Assembly (NCBI RefSeq): GCF_963378085.1
Contig: NZ_OY726395.1
Span: 558,001-622,000 of the forward strand
Direction: 5' to 3'
From: Mycolicibacterium sp. MU0050
GTDB lineage: Bacteria; Actinomycetota; Actinomycetes; Mycobacteriales; Mycobacteriaceae
Length of the DNA: 64,000 nucleotides
Within the stretch, counting starts at the first letter, position 1. Every line of letters starts with the position of its first letter. The position numbers and the translations under genes were made by a program. Under the pieces are notes generated by a model. It was not told where the DNA came from. It worked only from the letters and a program-made list of their open reading frames with translations, and made no database searches. Of this stretch, positions 16,730-27,604 are shown piece after piece.

Positions 16730-17278
16730 TCAGAACAGACGGGCCGGAGCCTGTCCCAACGGGTAGTAGCCGGGCAGCTTCTCTCCCGACAGAGCGCGTT
16801 CGATGCGCTTCTGCATGGTGGGGGTGAGATCGCCGGATTCGATCAGCTTCATGTACGCCTTCTGCACGTGGCCGAAGTCGAAGAAGTCGCGCTGCCACTC
16901 GATCAGCAGGTCCCCGTCTTTCTCGGTGAGCCGGAACCAGCTGCCGCCGATGCCGTAGATCTCGTCGCGGGTGCCGTCGCTCTTGTTCGCGATCTGCTTC
17001 CAGAACCCGACGATCTCGTTCTGCTTCTCGTCGATGATCGTCTTCTGGTACTCGTAGACCCAGTTCTCCAGGCCTTCCATCTCCAGGCCCAGGGCGACCT
17101 CGCGGATCTCGTCGCGGCCGATGCACATCACGTCCTCCTTGGGACCGATGTTCCAGCCGTAGGTGGCGTCCTCGGTGAAGAACTCCGCCAACGGCTTCCA
17201 GTCGCCGGCCGCCTCCGCGTCCCGGTTGGCCTGCAGCCAGCGCTCGACCCAATCTTCCAGCTGTTCACGTGACGCCAT
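16730..17278 (-). CDS. SnoaL/NTF2-like protein (Rv0762c position)
   Basis: A 182-residue protein whose N-terminal half has the SnoaL pattern of a helix followed by FFTEDATYGWNIGP (about residues 33-46) and beta strands. The C-terminal 50 residues are a basic extension (MQKRIERALSG, then YYPLGQAPARLF). SnoaL-like proteins are often small hydrolases, isomerases or cyclases acting on polycyclic compounds; the role here is unknown. ATG at 17276-17278 was chosen because AAGGA lies six bases upstream. An ATG two codons earlier overlaps the ferredoxin stop as ATGA but has no spacing to that site. It is co-transcribed with ferredoxin and cyp51. Confidence 0.8.
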   Translation of the reverse strand: MASREQLEDWVERWLQANRDAEAAGDWKPLAEFFTEDATYGWNIGPKEDVMCIGRDEIREVALGLEMEGLENWVYEYQKTIIDEKQNEIVGFWKQIANKSDGTRDEIYGIGGSWFRLTEKDGDLLIEWQRDFFDFGHVQKAYMKLIESGDLTPTMQKRIERALSGEKLPGYYPLGQAPARLF

Positions 17279-17280
17279 TG

Positions 17281-18846
<1,566 letters not shown>

Positions 18847-18850
<4 letters not shown>

Positions 18851-19713
18851 CTTCCTGCTTCCCCTGTCGCTTTGCTGCTGCCGGCCGGGTCACCCGGCAT
18901 GCCGTCTTCACCGAGGGCGAGCTTCTGGCGGTCCTTGACTTCCGCCAGCGGCGCCTCGGGCTGGATCTCCAAGTTGGCGATGAAGCCGCCCCGGGGCGTC
19001 TCGGCGACGAACGTGATGGCCCGGGCCAGGTCCTGGGCGCGCAAGAAGTAGTCGTGCCGGGCCTGGCCCCACTTGGCCCAATCCTCCAGCGCCGGACCGA
19101 TTTTCTCAGCCGACAGGCTCCAGCCCATCGAGGTCTTCGTCGGGCCGGGATGCACGATCGAGGCCCGCACCCCGGTGCCTTCCAGTTCCATCTGCAGGTT
19201 GGTCACCATCGCGACCAGGGCGGCTTTGGCCGCACCGTAGGCGCCCATGTGCGGGCGCTGGCGCAGCGCCACGTCGGAGCCGACGAAGATGACGTCGCCG
19301 CGGCGGCGCTCGACCATCCCAGGCAGCACCGCCGTGGCCAGTCGGTTGGCGCCGATCAGATGGATCTGGATCTGCTCCTCGAATTCGGTGGTGCTGGTCT
19401 CGTGGATCCGGCCGAAGTCGGTGTCCCCGGCGCCGGCCACGAGCAGTTCGATCTCGCCGAGCGCCTCGGTCGCGCCGTGCACGAAGGACTTCACCGCGTC
19501 GGCGTCGGTGACATCGAGCGGCAACGCGACGGCCTCGCCGCCGCCGGCGTTGATCTCGTCGACCAGTTCCTGGCACTTCTCCACTCGGCGAGCGCCCAAC
19601 GCGACCGGAAAGCCGTGCGCGGCAAGCCGGGTCGCGGTGGCGGCGCCGATCCCGGAGGAGGCACCCGCCACGATCGCGGGCCGGCGGTCGGGATGGGGTT
19701 CGAAACGGGCCAT
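18847..19713 (-). CDS. Short-chain dehydrogenase/reductase (Rv0765c-like)
   Basis: A 288-residue SDR with the cofactor motif GASSGIGAA (residues 17-25), strand-4 GAGD in place of NNAG, and the catalytic Ser...YGAAK set (GSDVALRQRPHMGAYGAAK). A C-terminal extension after LEIQPEAPL is Ala/Gly/Lys-rich. It is located between two P450 genes and probably oxidises or reduces a hydroxylated product. It starts two bases or fewer from the CYP123 reading frame's downstream partner and ends overlapping cyp51, so expression is coupled. Confidence 0.88.
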
Positions 19714-20925
19714 TTAGCGTGTCTCCACTGTGATCGGAAGGTGGGCGAATCCGCGGACGTTGCTGGAGTGGACGCGGACGGCGTTGGCCTCGTCGACCTC
19801 GTAACCGCGGATTCGTTTGAACAATTCGGTCAGGGCCACCCGCGCCTCCATCCGCGCCAGGTGCGCGCCCAGGCAGAAGTGCGCGCCACTGCCGAAACTC
19901 AGGAGTTTGGAACCGATTTCGCGGCCGATGACGAAGTCGTCGGGTCGGTCGAAGACGCGCTCGTCCCGGTGCGCCGACCCCGGCAGCAGCAGCACGATCT
20001 CGCCGTCGCCGATGGTGGTGTCGTAGACGGTGAACTCGCCGGCCACCGTGCGGGCCAGGATCTGGCTGGAGGTGTCGTAGCGCAGCGTCTCCTCGACCCA
20101 CAGCGGCACCCGGTCGAGGTCCTCGTAGACACCGGCCAGCTGGTCGGGGTTGCGGTGGCCCCAAAACGCGGCATTGGCCAGCAGTTTGGTCGTGGTCTCG
20201 TTGCCGGCGATCACCATGAGGAACATGAAGCCCAGCACCTCGTCGTCGGTGAGCTTGTCCCCGTCGATCTCGGCGGCCAGCAGAGCCGAGGTCAGATCCT
20301 CGGTCGGTTTCTTGCGCCGCTGCGCGACCATCTCCTGGTAGTAGACGATCAGGTTGAGCGAGGCCTCGATGGCGGCCGGCGGCACGTCGGTCACGCCGTC
20401 GTCGCGGTGCATCACGGCGTCGGCCCAGGCGCGGACCTGGTCGCGGTCCGGCTGGGGCACCCCCATCAGCTCGGAGATGACGTCCATCGGCAGCTTGCCG
20501 GCGAACTCGGCGACATAGTCCACGGTGCCGTCGTGGGCCCGCTCCAGCATGGCGTCCAGATGGCCGACCGCCAGCTCGGTCACGCGGGGTTCGAGCTCGC
20601 GAATCCGCCTGGGCGTGAACCCCTTCGACACCAGGGTCCGCAACCGCAGGTGATCCGGGTCGTCCATCGCCAGGAACGACATGGTCTTCGACGCGTGCGG
20701 TCCCCGGGAGGCCGGGTCCAGGGAGACGCCGAAGGCGTTGGACAGCGCGGTGCTGTTGCGGAAGCCCTGGAGCACGTCCTGATGCCGGGACAGCGCCCAG
20801 AAACCGAGTTCCTCGTTGCGGTACAGCGGCGCCTCGTCCCGCAGCCGCCGGTAGTACGGGTAGGGGTCCTCGTGGAAGTCGTAGTCGTAGGGGTCGAGGA
20901 TCGGCTTGTCGATCTGGACGGTCAT
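19714..20925 (-). CDS. cyp123: Cytochrome P450, CYP123 position (Rv0766c-like)
   Basis: A 403-residue P450. The I-helix VIAGNETTTKL has the acid/amide-Thr pair, the K-helix has EETLRY, and the heme loop FGSGAHFCLGAHLAR has C351 as thiolate. Gene order TetR - P450 - SDR - CYP51 copies Rv0767c to Rv0764c, which is the reason for the name; natural substrate unknown. ATG at 20923-20925 overlaps the TetR stop as ATGA. It probably shares the downstream ferredoxin with CYP51. Confidence 0.9.
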   Translation of the reverse strand: MTVQIDKPILDPYDYDFHEDPYPYYRRLRDEAPLYRNEELGFWALSRHQDVLQGFRNSTALSNAFGVSLDPASRGPHASKTMSFLAMDDPDHLRLRTLVSKGFTPRRIRELEPRVTELAVGHLDAMLERAHDGTVDYVAEFAGKLPMDVISELMGVPQPDRDQVRAWADAVMHRDDGVTDVPPAAIEASLNLIVYYQEMVAQRRKKPTEDLTSALLAAEIDGDKLTDDEVLGFMFLMVIAGNETTTKLLANAAFWGHRNPDQLAGVYEDLDRVPLWVEETLRYDTSSQILARTVAGEFTVYDTTIGDGEIVLLLPGSAHRDERVFDRPDDFVIGREIGSKLLSFGSGAHFCLGAHLARMEARVALTELFKRIRGYEVDEANAVRVHSSNVRGFAHLPITVETR

Positions 20926-21524
20926 CGGTCTCCTTGGGCTGGGAGGATCAGCCGGACGACGTAGGTCAGCCGATCGGCGGTCTGCTGGTAGGTGAAGGCC
21001 CCGCTGCCGGCCTGGACGAGCGCCCCGAAGAACGTCATCTGCAGCGCCGACACCGTCTGGGGGTCCGCCCCGGGCCCCATCGCGGAGGTGATTCGGCGGT
21101 GAATTTCGGCGCCGATGCGGTCCCGCACGGTCAACACCGCGGGGTCGCCCCCGGACATCAGGGCCGTCGTGCAGGCGGCCGCCACGGCCGGATCGTCGGC
21201 CACCACCAGGGCCAGCGCGCGCAGGGCGCTGTCCACCCGGGTGAACATGCTGTCGTTGACGTCGGTGAAGTACGGAACCTGCCGCACCAGGTCGAGGTAG
21301 ACCTCGGCGATCAGGTGGTTCTTGGAGGAGAAGTAGGTGTACGCGGTGGCCGGGGCGACCTTGGCCCGCTTGGCGACGGCGCGCACAGTGAGGTCGGCGT
21401 AGGACGTCTCCTGCAGCATCTCCCGGCCCGCGGTGAGGACCCTGCGGAAGGTTTCCTCCTGCCGGCGGTTGCGGGTGCTCTCGCCCGCCCCCGAGGTGGC
21501 GTCGATCACGGACTCGCTGGACAC
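20922..21524 (-). CDS. TetR-family regulator of the cyp51 operon (Rv0767c-like)
   Basis: A 200-residue TetR protein. The N-terminal DNA-binding domain (about 20-66) has LTVRAVAKRAKVAPATAYTYFSSKNHLI, the helix-turn-helix and following helix. The rest is the helical ligand/dimer domain. It is the first gene of the operon. GTG at 21522-21524 lies 6 bases after a -10 (TAACTT), so the transcript is probably leaderless. The start codon itself is inside a perfect TGGACA-N2-TGTCCA palindrome, and a second copy lies before the divergent aldA. Autoregulation and control of both operons is therefore likely. Confidence 0.92.
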   Translation of the reverse strand: MSSESVIDATSGAGESTRNRRQEETFRRVLTAGREMLQETSYADLTVRAVAKRAKVAPATAYTYFSSKNHLIAEVYLDLVRQVPYFTDVNDSMFTRVDSALRALALVVADDPAVAAACTTALMSGGDPAVLTVRDRIGAEIHRRITSAMGPGADPQTVSALQMTFFGALVQAGSGAFTYQQTADRLTYVVRLILPAQGDR

Positions 21525-21531
21525 ATGTCCA
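21518..21531. promoter_or_regulatory. Operator 1, TGGACA-N2-TGTCCA, at the TetR start
   Basis: A perfect 14-bp palindrome overlapping the TetR start codon and abutting its -10 element. It is matched by a second site near aldA, which makes it the best candidate for the TetR operator. Confidence 0.75.
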
Positions 21532-21559
21532 AGTTAGATCACGGTCCCGCTTCAGGCAA
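21531..21559 (-). promoter_or_regulatory. Promoter of the TetR-cyp123-cyp51 operon (leaderless)
   Basis: On the minus strand TTGCCT (21554-21559) is followed after 17 bases by TAACTT (21531-21536), and the GTG start comes 6 bases later. The spacing implies transcription starts at or next to the start codon. Confidence 0.6.
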
Positions 21560-21629
21560 GGCTGTTGGGTGTTTGTCGAAGTAAGGCCCGAAATTCGTGA
21601 TGTCTCGGCGACCTCACCCGATCTGACCC

Positions 21630-21687
21630 TTGCCCGCGGCGAGGTGATGGGGCTATCTTCGGACGGGCAAACATCGGACACTTGTCC
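21630..21687 (+). promoter_or_regulatory. aldA operon promoter with operator 2, GGACA-N2-TGTCC
   Basis: TTGCCC (21630-21635), an 18-base spacer and TATCTT (21654-21659) make a plausible promoter. GGACACTTGTCC (21676-21687) lies just downstream of the expected start, in a position to block transcription. It repeats the half-sites of the operator at the TetR start. Confidence 0.65.
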
Positions 21688-21728
21688 AGATTCGGGCCGC
21701 GTCCGCAGGCGACCACCATGGAGGTGTG

Positions 21729-23195
21729 ATGGCGTTACTCGCCGACCGCAACAGCCAACTGCTGATCGACGGCAAGTTGGTCGCCGGCAGCGCCGGAACC
21801 TTCGAGACGGTCAACCCGGCCACCGAGGAGGTGCTCGGCTCGGCGGCGGATGCCGACGCGGCCGACATGGGTGCGGCCATCGAGGCGGCCCGGCGGGCGT
21901 TCGACGACACCGACTGGTCGCGCAACACCGAGCTGCGGGTGCGTTGCCTGCGGCAACTGCGCCAGGCGATGCAGGAGCACATCGAGGACCTGCGTGATCT
22001 GACGATCGCCGAGGTGGGTGCGCCGAAGATGTTGACCTCCGGCGGACAGCTGGAGGGGCCGGTCGACGACCTGAGCTTCTGCGCCGACACCGCCGAGTCC
22101 TACGCGTGGCACACCGACCTGGGACACGCAACGCCGCAGGGCATCCCGACCAATCGCACCATTGCGCGCGAGGCCGTCGGCGTGGTGGGGGCCATCACGC
22201 CGTGGAACTTCCCGCATCAGATCAACCTCGCCAAGATCGGCCCGGCGCTCGCCGCCGGCAACACTTTGGTGCTCAAGCCCGCCCCGGACACCCCGTGGTG
22301 TGCCGCGGTGCTCGGCGAACTCATCACCGAGCACACCGATTTTCCCGCCGGCGTCGTCAACATCGTGACCTCCAGCGATCACGGCGTCGGCGCGTTGCTG
22401 TCCAAAGACCCTCGGGTGGACATGGTTTCGTTCACCGGGTCGACGGCCACCGGACGCTCGGTGATGACCGACGCCGCGGCAACCATCAAGAAGGTCTTCC
22501 TCGAACTCGGCGGAAAGTCGGCGTTCCTGGTGCTCGACGACGCCGATCTGGCCGGCGCATGCGCGATGGCCGCGTTCACCGCCTCGATGCACGCCGGGCA
22601 GGGCTGCGCCATCACCACCCGCCTGGTGGTGCCGCGGGCGAGTTACGACGACGCCGTCGCGGCCGCGGCGGCGACGATGGCCGGGCTCAAGCCCGGCGAC
22701 CCGACCAACAAGCGCACCATCTGCGGGCCGGTGATCTCGGCGCGACAGCGCGACCGCGTGCAGTCCTACCTCGACCTGGCCATCGAGGAGGGCGGGCGGT
22801 TCGCCTGCGGTGGTGGACGTCCCGCCGATCAGCCCAAGGGTTTCTTCATCGAGCCGACCGTCATCGCCGGTCTGGACAACAACGCCCGGGTGGCGCGCGA
22901 GGAGATCTTCGGTCCGGTGCTCACCGTCATCGCCCACGACGGCGATGACGACGCGGTGCGCATCGCCAACGACTCGCCCTACGGGCTGTCCGGCACCGTG
23001 TTCTCCGGTGATCCGGAGCGCGCGGCCGCGGTGGCCGCCCGGCTGCGGGTGGGCACCGTCAACGTCAACGGCGGGGTCTGGTACGCCGCGGACGCGCCGT
23101 TCGGTGGCTACAAGCAGTCCGGCATCGGCCGAGAGATGGGCGTGGCCGGATTCGAGGAGTACACCGAGATCAAGGTGATCGCCACCATGGCCTGA
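21729..23195 (+). CDS. aldA: NAD(P)-dependent aldehyde dehydrogenase AldA
   Basis: A 488-residue aldehyde dehydrogenase. The cofactor-binding region ITPWNFPHQ (about 156-164), general base E259 in LELGGKS and nucleophile C293 in AGQGCAITTR are all present, as is the EEIFGPV motif near 400. It oxidises an aldehyde to the acid, logically the step after AdhB or the P450s across the divergent promoter. Position and length match Rv0768. ATG at 21729 is four bases after GGAGG; a GTG directly before it is too close to the site. It is the first gene of a four-gene operon. Confidence 0.94.
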   Translation: MALLADRNSQLLIDGKLVAGSAGTFETVNPATEEVLGSAADADAADMGAAIEAARRAFDDTDWSRNTELRVRCLRQLRQAMQEHIEDLRDLTIAEVGAPKMLTSGGQLEGPVDDLSFCADTAESYAWHTDLGHATPQGIPTNRTIAREAVGVVGAITPWNFPHQINLAKIGPALAAGNTLVLKPAPDTPWCAAVLGELITEHTDFPAGVVNIVTSSDHGVGALLSKDPRVDMVSFTGSTATGRSVMTDAAATIKKVFLELGGKSAFLVLDDADLAGACAMAAFTASMHAGQGCAITTRLVVPRASYDDAVAAAAATMAGLKPGDPTNKRTICGPVISARQRDRVQSYLDLAIEEGGRFACGGGRPADQPKGFFIEPTVIAGLDNNARVAREEIFGPVLTVIAHDGDDDAVRIANDSPYGLSGTVFSGDPERAAAVAARLRVGTVNVNGGVWYAADAPFGGYKQSGIGREMGVAGFEEYTEIKVIATMA

Positions 23196-23241
23196 GGCGC
23201 CACCAAAAGCTGGGCACGACAGTCATATTCGAGGAGCAGGT

Positions 23242-23994
23242 GTGAGCAGATTTGAGAACAAGGTCGGGATTGTCACCGGCGCCGGCGGCGGTATCGGCCA
23301 GGCCTACGCCGAGGCGCTGGCCCGCGAGGGCGCCGCGGTGGTGGTCGCCGACATCAATCTCGAGGGCGCCCAGAAGGTGGCCGACGGGATCAAGGGGGAG
23401 GGCGGGACCGCGCTGGCGCTGCCCGTCGACGTCTCCGATCCCGCCTCGGCCAAGGAGATGGCCGACCGCACGCTGGCCGAGTTCGGCGGCATCGACTACC
23501 TGGTGAACAACGCGGCGATCTTCGGCGGCATGAAGCTGGACTTCCTGGTGACGGTCGATCCGGAGTACTACCGCAAGTTCATGAGCGTCAATCTCGACGG
23601 CGCGCTGTGGTGCACCCGGGCGGTGTACAAGAAGATGGCCAAGCGCGGCGGCGGCGCCATCGTCAACCAGTCCTCCACGGCGGCGTGGTTGTACTCCAAC
23701 TTCTACGGCCTGGCCAAGACCGGGCTCAATGGCCTGACCCAGCAGCTCTCCCGGGAACTCGGCGGCCAGAACATCCGGATCAACGCCATCGCGCCCGGCC
23801 CCATCGACACCGAGGCCAACCGGACCACCACGCCGCAGGAGATCGTCGCCGACATCGTCAAGGGGCTTCCGTTGTCCCGCATGGGAACTCCGGAGGACCT
23901 GGTCGGCATGTGCCTGTTCCTGCTCTCCGATGAGGCGTCGTGGATCACCGGGCAGATCTTCAACGTCGACGGCGGACAGATCATCCGGTCATGA
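23242..23994 (+). CDS. Short-chain dehydrogenase/reductase (Rv0769-like)
   Basis: A 250-residue SDR with GAGGGIG (cofactor loop, residues 13-19), VNNAAIFG, and the catalytic set Ser...YGLAK (about 142-160). The C-terminus GQIFNVDGGQIIRS is typical of the FabG-like subfamily. It presumably acts on a hydroxy or keto intermediate from the same pathway as AldA. GTG at 23242 follows GAGGAG; its stop overlaps the next start as ATGA. Confidence 0.9.
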   Translation: MSRFENKVGIVTGAGGGIGQAYAEALAREGAAVVVADINLEGAQKVADGIKGEGGTALALPVDVSDPASAKEMADRTLAEFGGIDYLVNNAAIFGGMKLDFLVTVDPEYYRKFMSVNLDGALWCTRAVYKKMAKRGGGAIVNQSSTAAWLYSNFYGLAKTGLNGLTQQLSRELGGQNIRINAIAPGPIDTEANRTTTPQEIVADIVKGLPLSRMGTPEDLVGMCLFLLSDEASWITGQIFNVDGGQIIRS

Positions 23995-24854
23995 GCAGCG
24001 AACCGAAGCTGGGGTTCATCGGCCTCGGCAACATGGGGGCCCCGATCGCCAAGCGGCTGCTCGACTGGCCCGGCGGTCTGGTCGTGTTCGACCTGCGCGC
24101 CGAGGCCATGGAACCGTTCGTCGAGGCCGGTGCCACCGCGGCCGCGACGGTCGCCGACGTCGCCGACGCCGACCTGATCAGCGTGGTGGTCCTCAACGAC
24201 GAGCAGGTCCGCGACGTCGTCGGCCAACTGGCGGCGCGGGCCAAGCCGGGCACCGTGATCGCGATCCACTCCACGATCAGCGACACCACCGCCGTCGAAC
24301 TCGCCCGCGAACACGCACCCGCCGACATCCACGTCGTGGACGCGCCGGTCAGCGGCGGCGCCGGGGCGGCGGAGAAGGGCGAGATGGCGACGATGGTGGG
24401 CGCGCAGCGCCCGGTGTACGAGCGCATCAAGCCCGCGTTCAAACAGTGGGCGTCGATGGTGATCCACGCCGGTGAGCCCGGGGCGGGCACCCGGATGAAG
24501 CTGGCCCGCAACATGTTGACCTTCACCTCCTACGCGGCCGCGTGCGAGGCGATGACGCTGGCCGAACGCGCCGGCCTGGATGTGCAGGCGCTGGGCCGGG
24601 TGGTGCGCCACACCGACGCGCTGACCGGCGGTCCCGGGGCCATCATGGTGCGGGAGGACATGTCCGACCTCGGACCGGACCACTGGCTGTACGAGGCGTT
24701 CACCCACACCCGCGGCCTGGGAGAGAAGGATCTGAGCCTGGCGCTCGGACTGGGCGAGACGCTCGACGTCGACCTGCCGCTGGCCGAGGTGGCGCGCAAG
24801 AACCTGGCCGCCGGACTCGGCGTGCCCCACGACGCGGCGAGCGCAAAGGAGTGA
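23991..24854 (+). CDS. 3-hydroxyisobutyrate dehydrogenase-like beta-hydroxyacid dehydrogenase (Rv0770-like)
   Basis: A 287-residue protein with the Rossmann motif GFIGLGNMGAPIA (residues 8-20), the substrate-binding DAPVSGGAGAAEKG (118-130) and the catalytic lysine K170 in GAGTRMKLARN. The family oxidises beta-hydroxyacids with NAD(P). It is translationally coupled to the preceding SDR (ATGA overlap). Substrate unknown; the gene set suggests a branched or aromatic short acid. Confidence 0.9.
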   Translation: MSSEPKLGFIGLGNMGAPIAKRLLDWPGGLVVFDLRAEAMEPFVEAGATAAATVADVADADLISVVVLNDEQVRDVVGQLAARAKPGTVIAIHSTISDTTAVELAREHAPADIHVVDAPVSGGAGAAEKGEMATMVGAQRPVYERIKPAFKQWASMVIHAGEPGAGTRMKLARNMLTFTSYAAACEAMTLAERAGLDVQALGRVVRHTDALTGGPGAIMVREDMSDLGPDHWLYEAFTHTRGLGEKDLSLALGLGETLDVDLPLAEVARKNLAAGLGVPHDAASAKE

Positions 24855-24861
24855 AGGACAG

Positions 24862-25311
24862 ATGAGCACCGACGACATCCGCCGGCGGGGGCTGGCGAAG
24901 ATGAACGAGGTCTACGGCTGGGAGATGCCCAACATCGAGGGCGACCCGTACTTCGACCTGACCGTCGACCACCTGTTCGGCGACATCTGGAACCGGCCCG
25001 GGCTGTCCATGCGGGAGAAGCGCATCATGACGCTGACCGCCGTGACGGCCGTCGGCCGCCAGGACCTCGCCGAGATCCAGGTGAACGCCGCAATGCTCAA
25101 CGGTGAACTCGACCACGCCGAGCTCAAAGAGATCGCGGTCTTCTTGACCCAGTATCTGGGCTTCCCGCTGGGCTCCGGGCTCAACGGCACCGTCGACAAG
25201 GTGGCCAACAACCGGCGCAAGGCTGCCGAGCGCGGGGAGGGCGAGGACAAGCGGGCCAACGTCAACGCCGCGGTGAAGATGAGCAGCGGGCGCACCCTCG
25301 ACGAGAAGTGA
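24862..25311 (+). CDS. Carboxymuconolactone decarboxylase-like protein (Rv0771-like)
   Basis: A 149-residue all-helical protein of the CMD/AhpD superfamily with the helix LSMREKRIMTLTAVTAVGR (about residues 48-66). It contains no cysteine, so it cannot act as an AhpD-type peroxidase; a decarboxylase or isomerase role is more likely, or it is a non-catalytic relative. It is the last gene of the aldA operon, 7 bases after the previous stop, with a basic low-complexity tail. Confidence 0.87.
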   Translation: MSTDDIRRRGLAKMNEVYGWEMPNIEGDPYFDLTVDHLFGDIWNRPGLSMREKRIMTLTAVTAVGRQDLAEIQVNAAMLNGELDHAELKEIAVFLTQYLGFPLGSGLNGTVDKVANNRRKAAERGEGEDKRANVNAAVKMSSGRTLDEK

Positions 25312-25350
25312 CCGACACCCGCGGTTTGCCGAGCGGGTCCGCCGGGCAGA

Positions 25351-25356
25351 TAGGGT
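25351..25356 (+). promoter_or_regulatory. -10 element for leaderless purD
   Basis: TAGGGT ends 8 bases before the purD GTG (25365), the usual spacing of a TANNNT -10 element for a leaderless mycobacterial transcript. No ribosome site precedes the GTG. Confidence 0.5.
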
Positions 25357-25364
25357 GATGCGCT

Positions 25365-26633
25365 GTGCACGTCCTCGTCATCGGTTCCGGCGCCCGCGAA
25401 CACGCGCTGTTGCTCGCCCTCAAGCGTGATCCGCAGGTCAGCGGCCTTTCAGTAGCGCCGGGCAATGCCGGCACGGCGCGCATCGCCGAACAGCACGCCG
25501 TCGACGTCGGCTCGGCGGAGGCCGTCGTCGCGCTGGCCCGCAAGGTCGGTGCCGACCTGGTGGTCATCGGACCGGAAGTACCCCTGGTGCTCGGGGTCGC
25601 CGACGCGATTCGCGCCGCGGGTATCGCCTGCTTCGGGCCGGGCAAGGACGCCGCCCGGATCGAGGGTTCCAAGGCCTTCGCCAAGGACGTCATGACGGCG
25701 GCGGGCGTGCGGACGGCGAGCAGCGAGATCGTCGACAACCCCGCCCACCTGGACGCCGCCCTGGGCCGGTTCGGCCCGGCCGCCGGCCAGCGGGCCTGGG
25801 TGGTCAAGGACGACGGGCTGGCCGCGGGCAAGGGCGTGGTGGTCACCGAGGACCGCGCCGTTGCGCGGGCGCACGCCGCGGGCCTGCTCGACGACGGACA
25901 TCCGGTGCTGCTGGAGTCGTTCCTCGACGGCCCGGAGGTCTCGCTGTTCTGCGTGGTGGACGGCGACACCGTGGTGCCGCTGCTGCCCGCGCAGGACTTC
26001 AAGCGGGTCGGCGACGGTGACACCGGCCCCAACACGGGCGGCATGGGCGCCTACGCGCCGCTGCCCTGGCTGCCCGAGACGGTCACCCGGCAGATCGTCG
26101 ACGAGGTCGTCAAACCCGTTGCCGCCGAGATGGTCCGGCGCGGATGCCCGTTCTCGGGTCTGTTGTACGCGGGCCTGGCCATCACCTCCGCGGGGCCGTC
26201 GGTGGTGGAGTTCAACTGCCGCTTCGGCGACCCGGAAACCCAGTCGGTGCTCGCGCTGCTGGAGTCCCCGCTCGGCGAGCTGCTGCACGCGGCGGCCACC
26301 GGGACGCTCGACCAGGTCCCACCGCTGCGGTGGCGGCCCGGCTCGGCGGTGACCGTGGTCGTCGCGGCGGAGAACTACCCGGGCCGGCCCAGGGTCGGTG
26401 ACGTCATCACCGGCGCGGACGCCGACGGGGTGCTGCATGCCGGCACCGCGCGCCGCGACGATGGCGCGGTGGTGTCGTCCGGCGGTCGGGTGCTGGCCGT
26501 GGTCGGCACCGGCGCCGACCTGGCCGAAGCGCGGGCGGCGGCGTATGCCACCGCCGGCGCGGTTCGGTTGGCGGGCAGTCACTTTCGCTCCGACATCGCG
26601 CTGCGCGCCGAGCGGGGCGAAATCTCGGTCTGA
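25365..26633 (+). CDS. purD: Phosphoribosylamine-glycine ligase PurD
   Basis: A 422-residue ATP-grasp enzyme of purine synthesis that joins phosphoribosylamine and glycine. It starts [14 protein letters not shown] (residues 3-16), continues with the ATP-binding region [16 protein letters not shown] (about 146-161), the loop [21 protein letters not shown] and the metal site [14 protein letters not shown]. Full length for the family and without visible lesions. GTG at 25365 appears leaderless. It is the conserved right boundary of the phoP-cyp51 neighbourhood (Rv0772). Confidence 0.97.
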   Translation: MHVLVIGSGAREHALLLALKRDPQVSGLSVAPGNAGTARIAEQHAVDVGSAEAVVALARKVGADLVVIGPEVPLVLGVADAIRAAGIACFGPGKDAARIEGSKAFAKDVMTAAGVRTASSEIVDNPAHLDAALGRFGPAAGQRAWVVKDDGLAAGKGVVVTEDRAVARAHAAGLLDDGHPVLLESFLDGPEVSLFCVVDGDTVVPLLPAQDFKRVGDGDTGPNTGGMGAYAPLPWLPETVTRQIVDEVVKPVAAEMVRRGCPFSGLLYAGLAITSAGPSVVEFNCRFGDPETQSVLALLESPLGELLHAAATGTLDQVPPLRWRPGSAVTVVVAAENYPGRPRVGDVITGADADGVLHAGTARRDDGAVVSSGGRVLAVVGTGADLAEARAAAYATAGAVRLAGSHFRSDIALRAERGEISV

Positions 26634-26750
26634 GGTCGTCGGCGGGCGCTGTGACGGCCGTTTCGCCCCGCCTCGGTGGCCGATGCGGTATGACTTACAG
26701 TTGAGCCATCCATTGATGTGATCGGCGCCACTGTAGGTTCAGGAGTCAAC

Positions 26751-27599
26751 GTGGCTGCATCCACCGCCGCACGGTTCACCGGTAAGCACGCCATCGTCAC
26801 GGGCGCCGGTTCGGGCATCGGCGCTGCGCTGTGTCGGGCGCTGGCCGCCCGCGGGGCGCACGTGTTGTGTACCGACGTCGACGCCGAGGCCGCCGAACGG
26901 ACCGCCGCCGAGTTGGGTCCGCAGGCCCGCGCGGCCCGCGTCGACGTCACGGACGCCGCCGACGTGCAGGCCGCCGTCGACGACGTGGTGGCGCGGGCCG
27001 GCCGGCTGGACCTGATGTTCAACAACGCCGGGATCACCTGGGCGGCCGATACCGAACTGCTCACCCTGGAGCACTGGAACTCGATCATCGACGTCAACAT
27101 CCGCGGCGTGGTGCACGGGGTTGCGGCCGCCTATCCGCAGATGGTGCGGCAGGGCGGCGGCTTCATCGTCAACACCGCCTCGATGGCGGGTCTGGCCGCC
27201 GCCGGCCAGATCACCAGCTACGTGATGAGCAAGCACGCGGTGGTGGGACTGTCGCTGGCCCTGCGGTCCGAGGCCGCGGCGCACAACGTCGGGGTGTTGG
27301 CCATCTGCCCGGCCGCGGTGGAGACGCCGATCCTGGACAAGGGCCTGATCACCGGCATCGACGGCCGCGAGTTCTACCGAATGGGCCAGCGCAGCAAGGA
27401 GTTCTACGATCCCGACCGGCTGGCCCACGACACGCTGCGGGCGATCGAACGCAACCGCGCGGTGCTCGTCGCGCCCCGCAAGGCGTACGCGGGCTGGTTG
27501 CTGGCCCGCCTCGCCCCGGGGGTCATGCAGCGCATGTCCATTCGCTTTGTTGCCCGCCAACGGGCGGCTCAGGCCAGTTCCATCAGCACAGAAGGGTGA
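26751..27599 (+). CDS. Short-chain dehydrogenase/reductase
   Basis: A 282-residue SDR: GAGSGIGAA (cofactor), MFNNAGITW (strand 4), Ser...YVMSK (catalytic), then a C-terminal extension with VAPRKAYAGWLLARLAPGVMQRM. That extension is seen in mycobacterial SDRs that may sit at the membrane. Start GTG at 26751, five bases after AGGAG; longer readings with upstream starts lack a site. It is five bases from the kinase-like gene, which suggests one transcript. Synteny with M. tuberculosis is lost from here onward. Confidence 0.87.
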   Translation: MAASTAARFTGKHAIVTGAGSGIGAALCRALAARGAHVLCTDVDAEAAERTAAELGPQARAARVDVTDAADVQAAVDDVVARAGRLDLMFNNAGITWAADTELLTLEHWNSIIDVNIRGVVHGVAAAYPQMVRQGGGFIVNTASMAGLAAAGQITSYVMSKHAVVGLSLALRSEAAAHNVGVLAICPAAVETPILDKGLITGIDGREFYRMGQRSKEFYDPDRLAHDTLRAIERNRAVLVAPRKAYAGWLLARLAPGVMQRMSIRFVARQRAAQASSISTEG

Positions 27600-27604
27600 C
27601 GACA

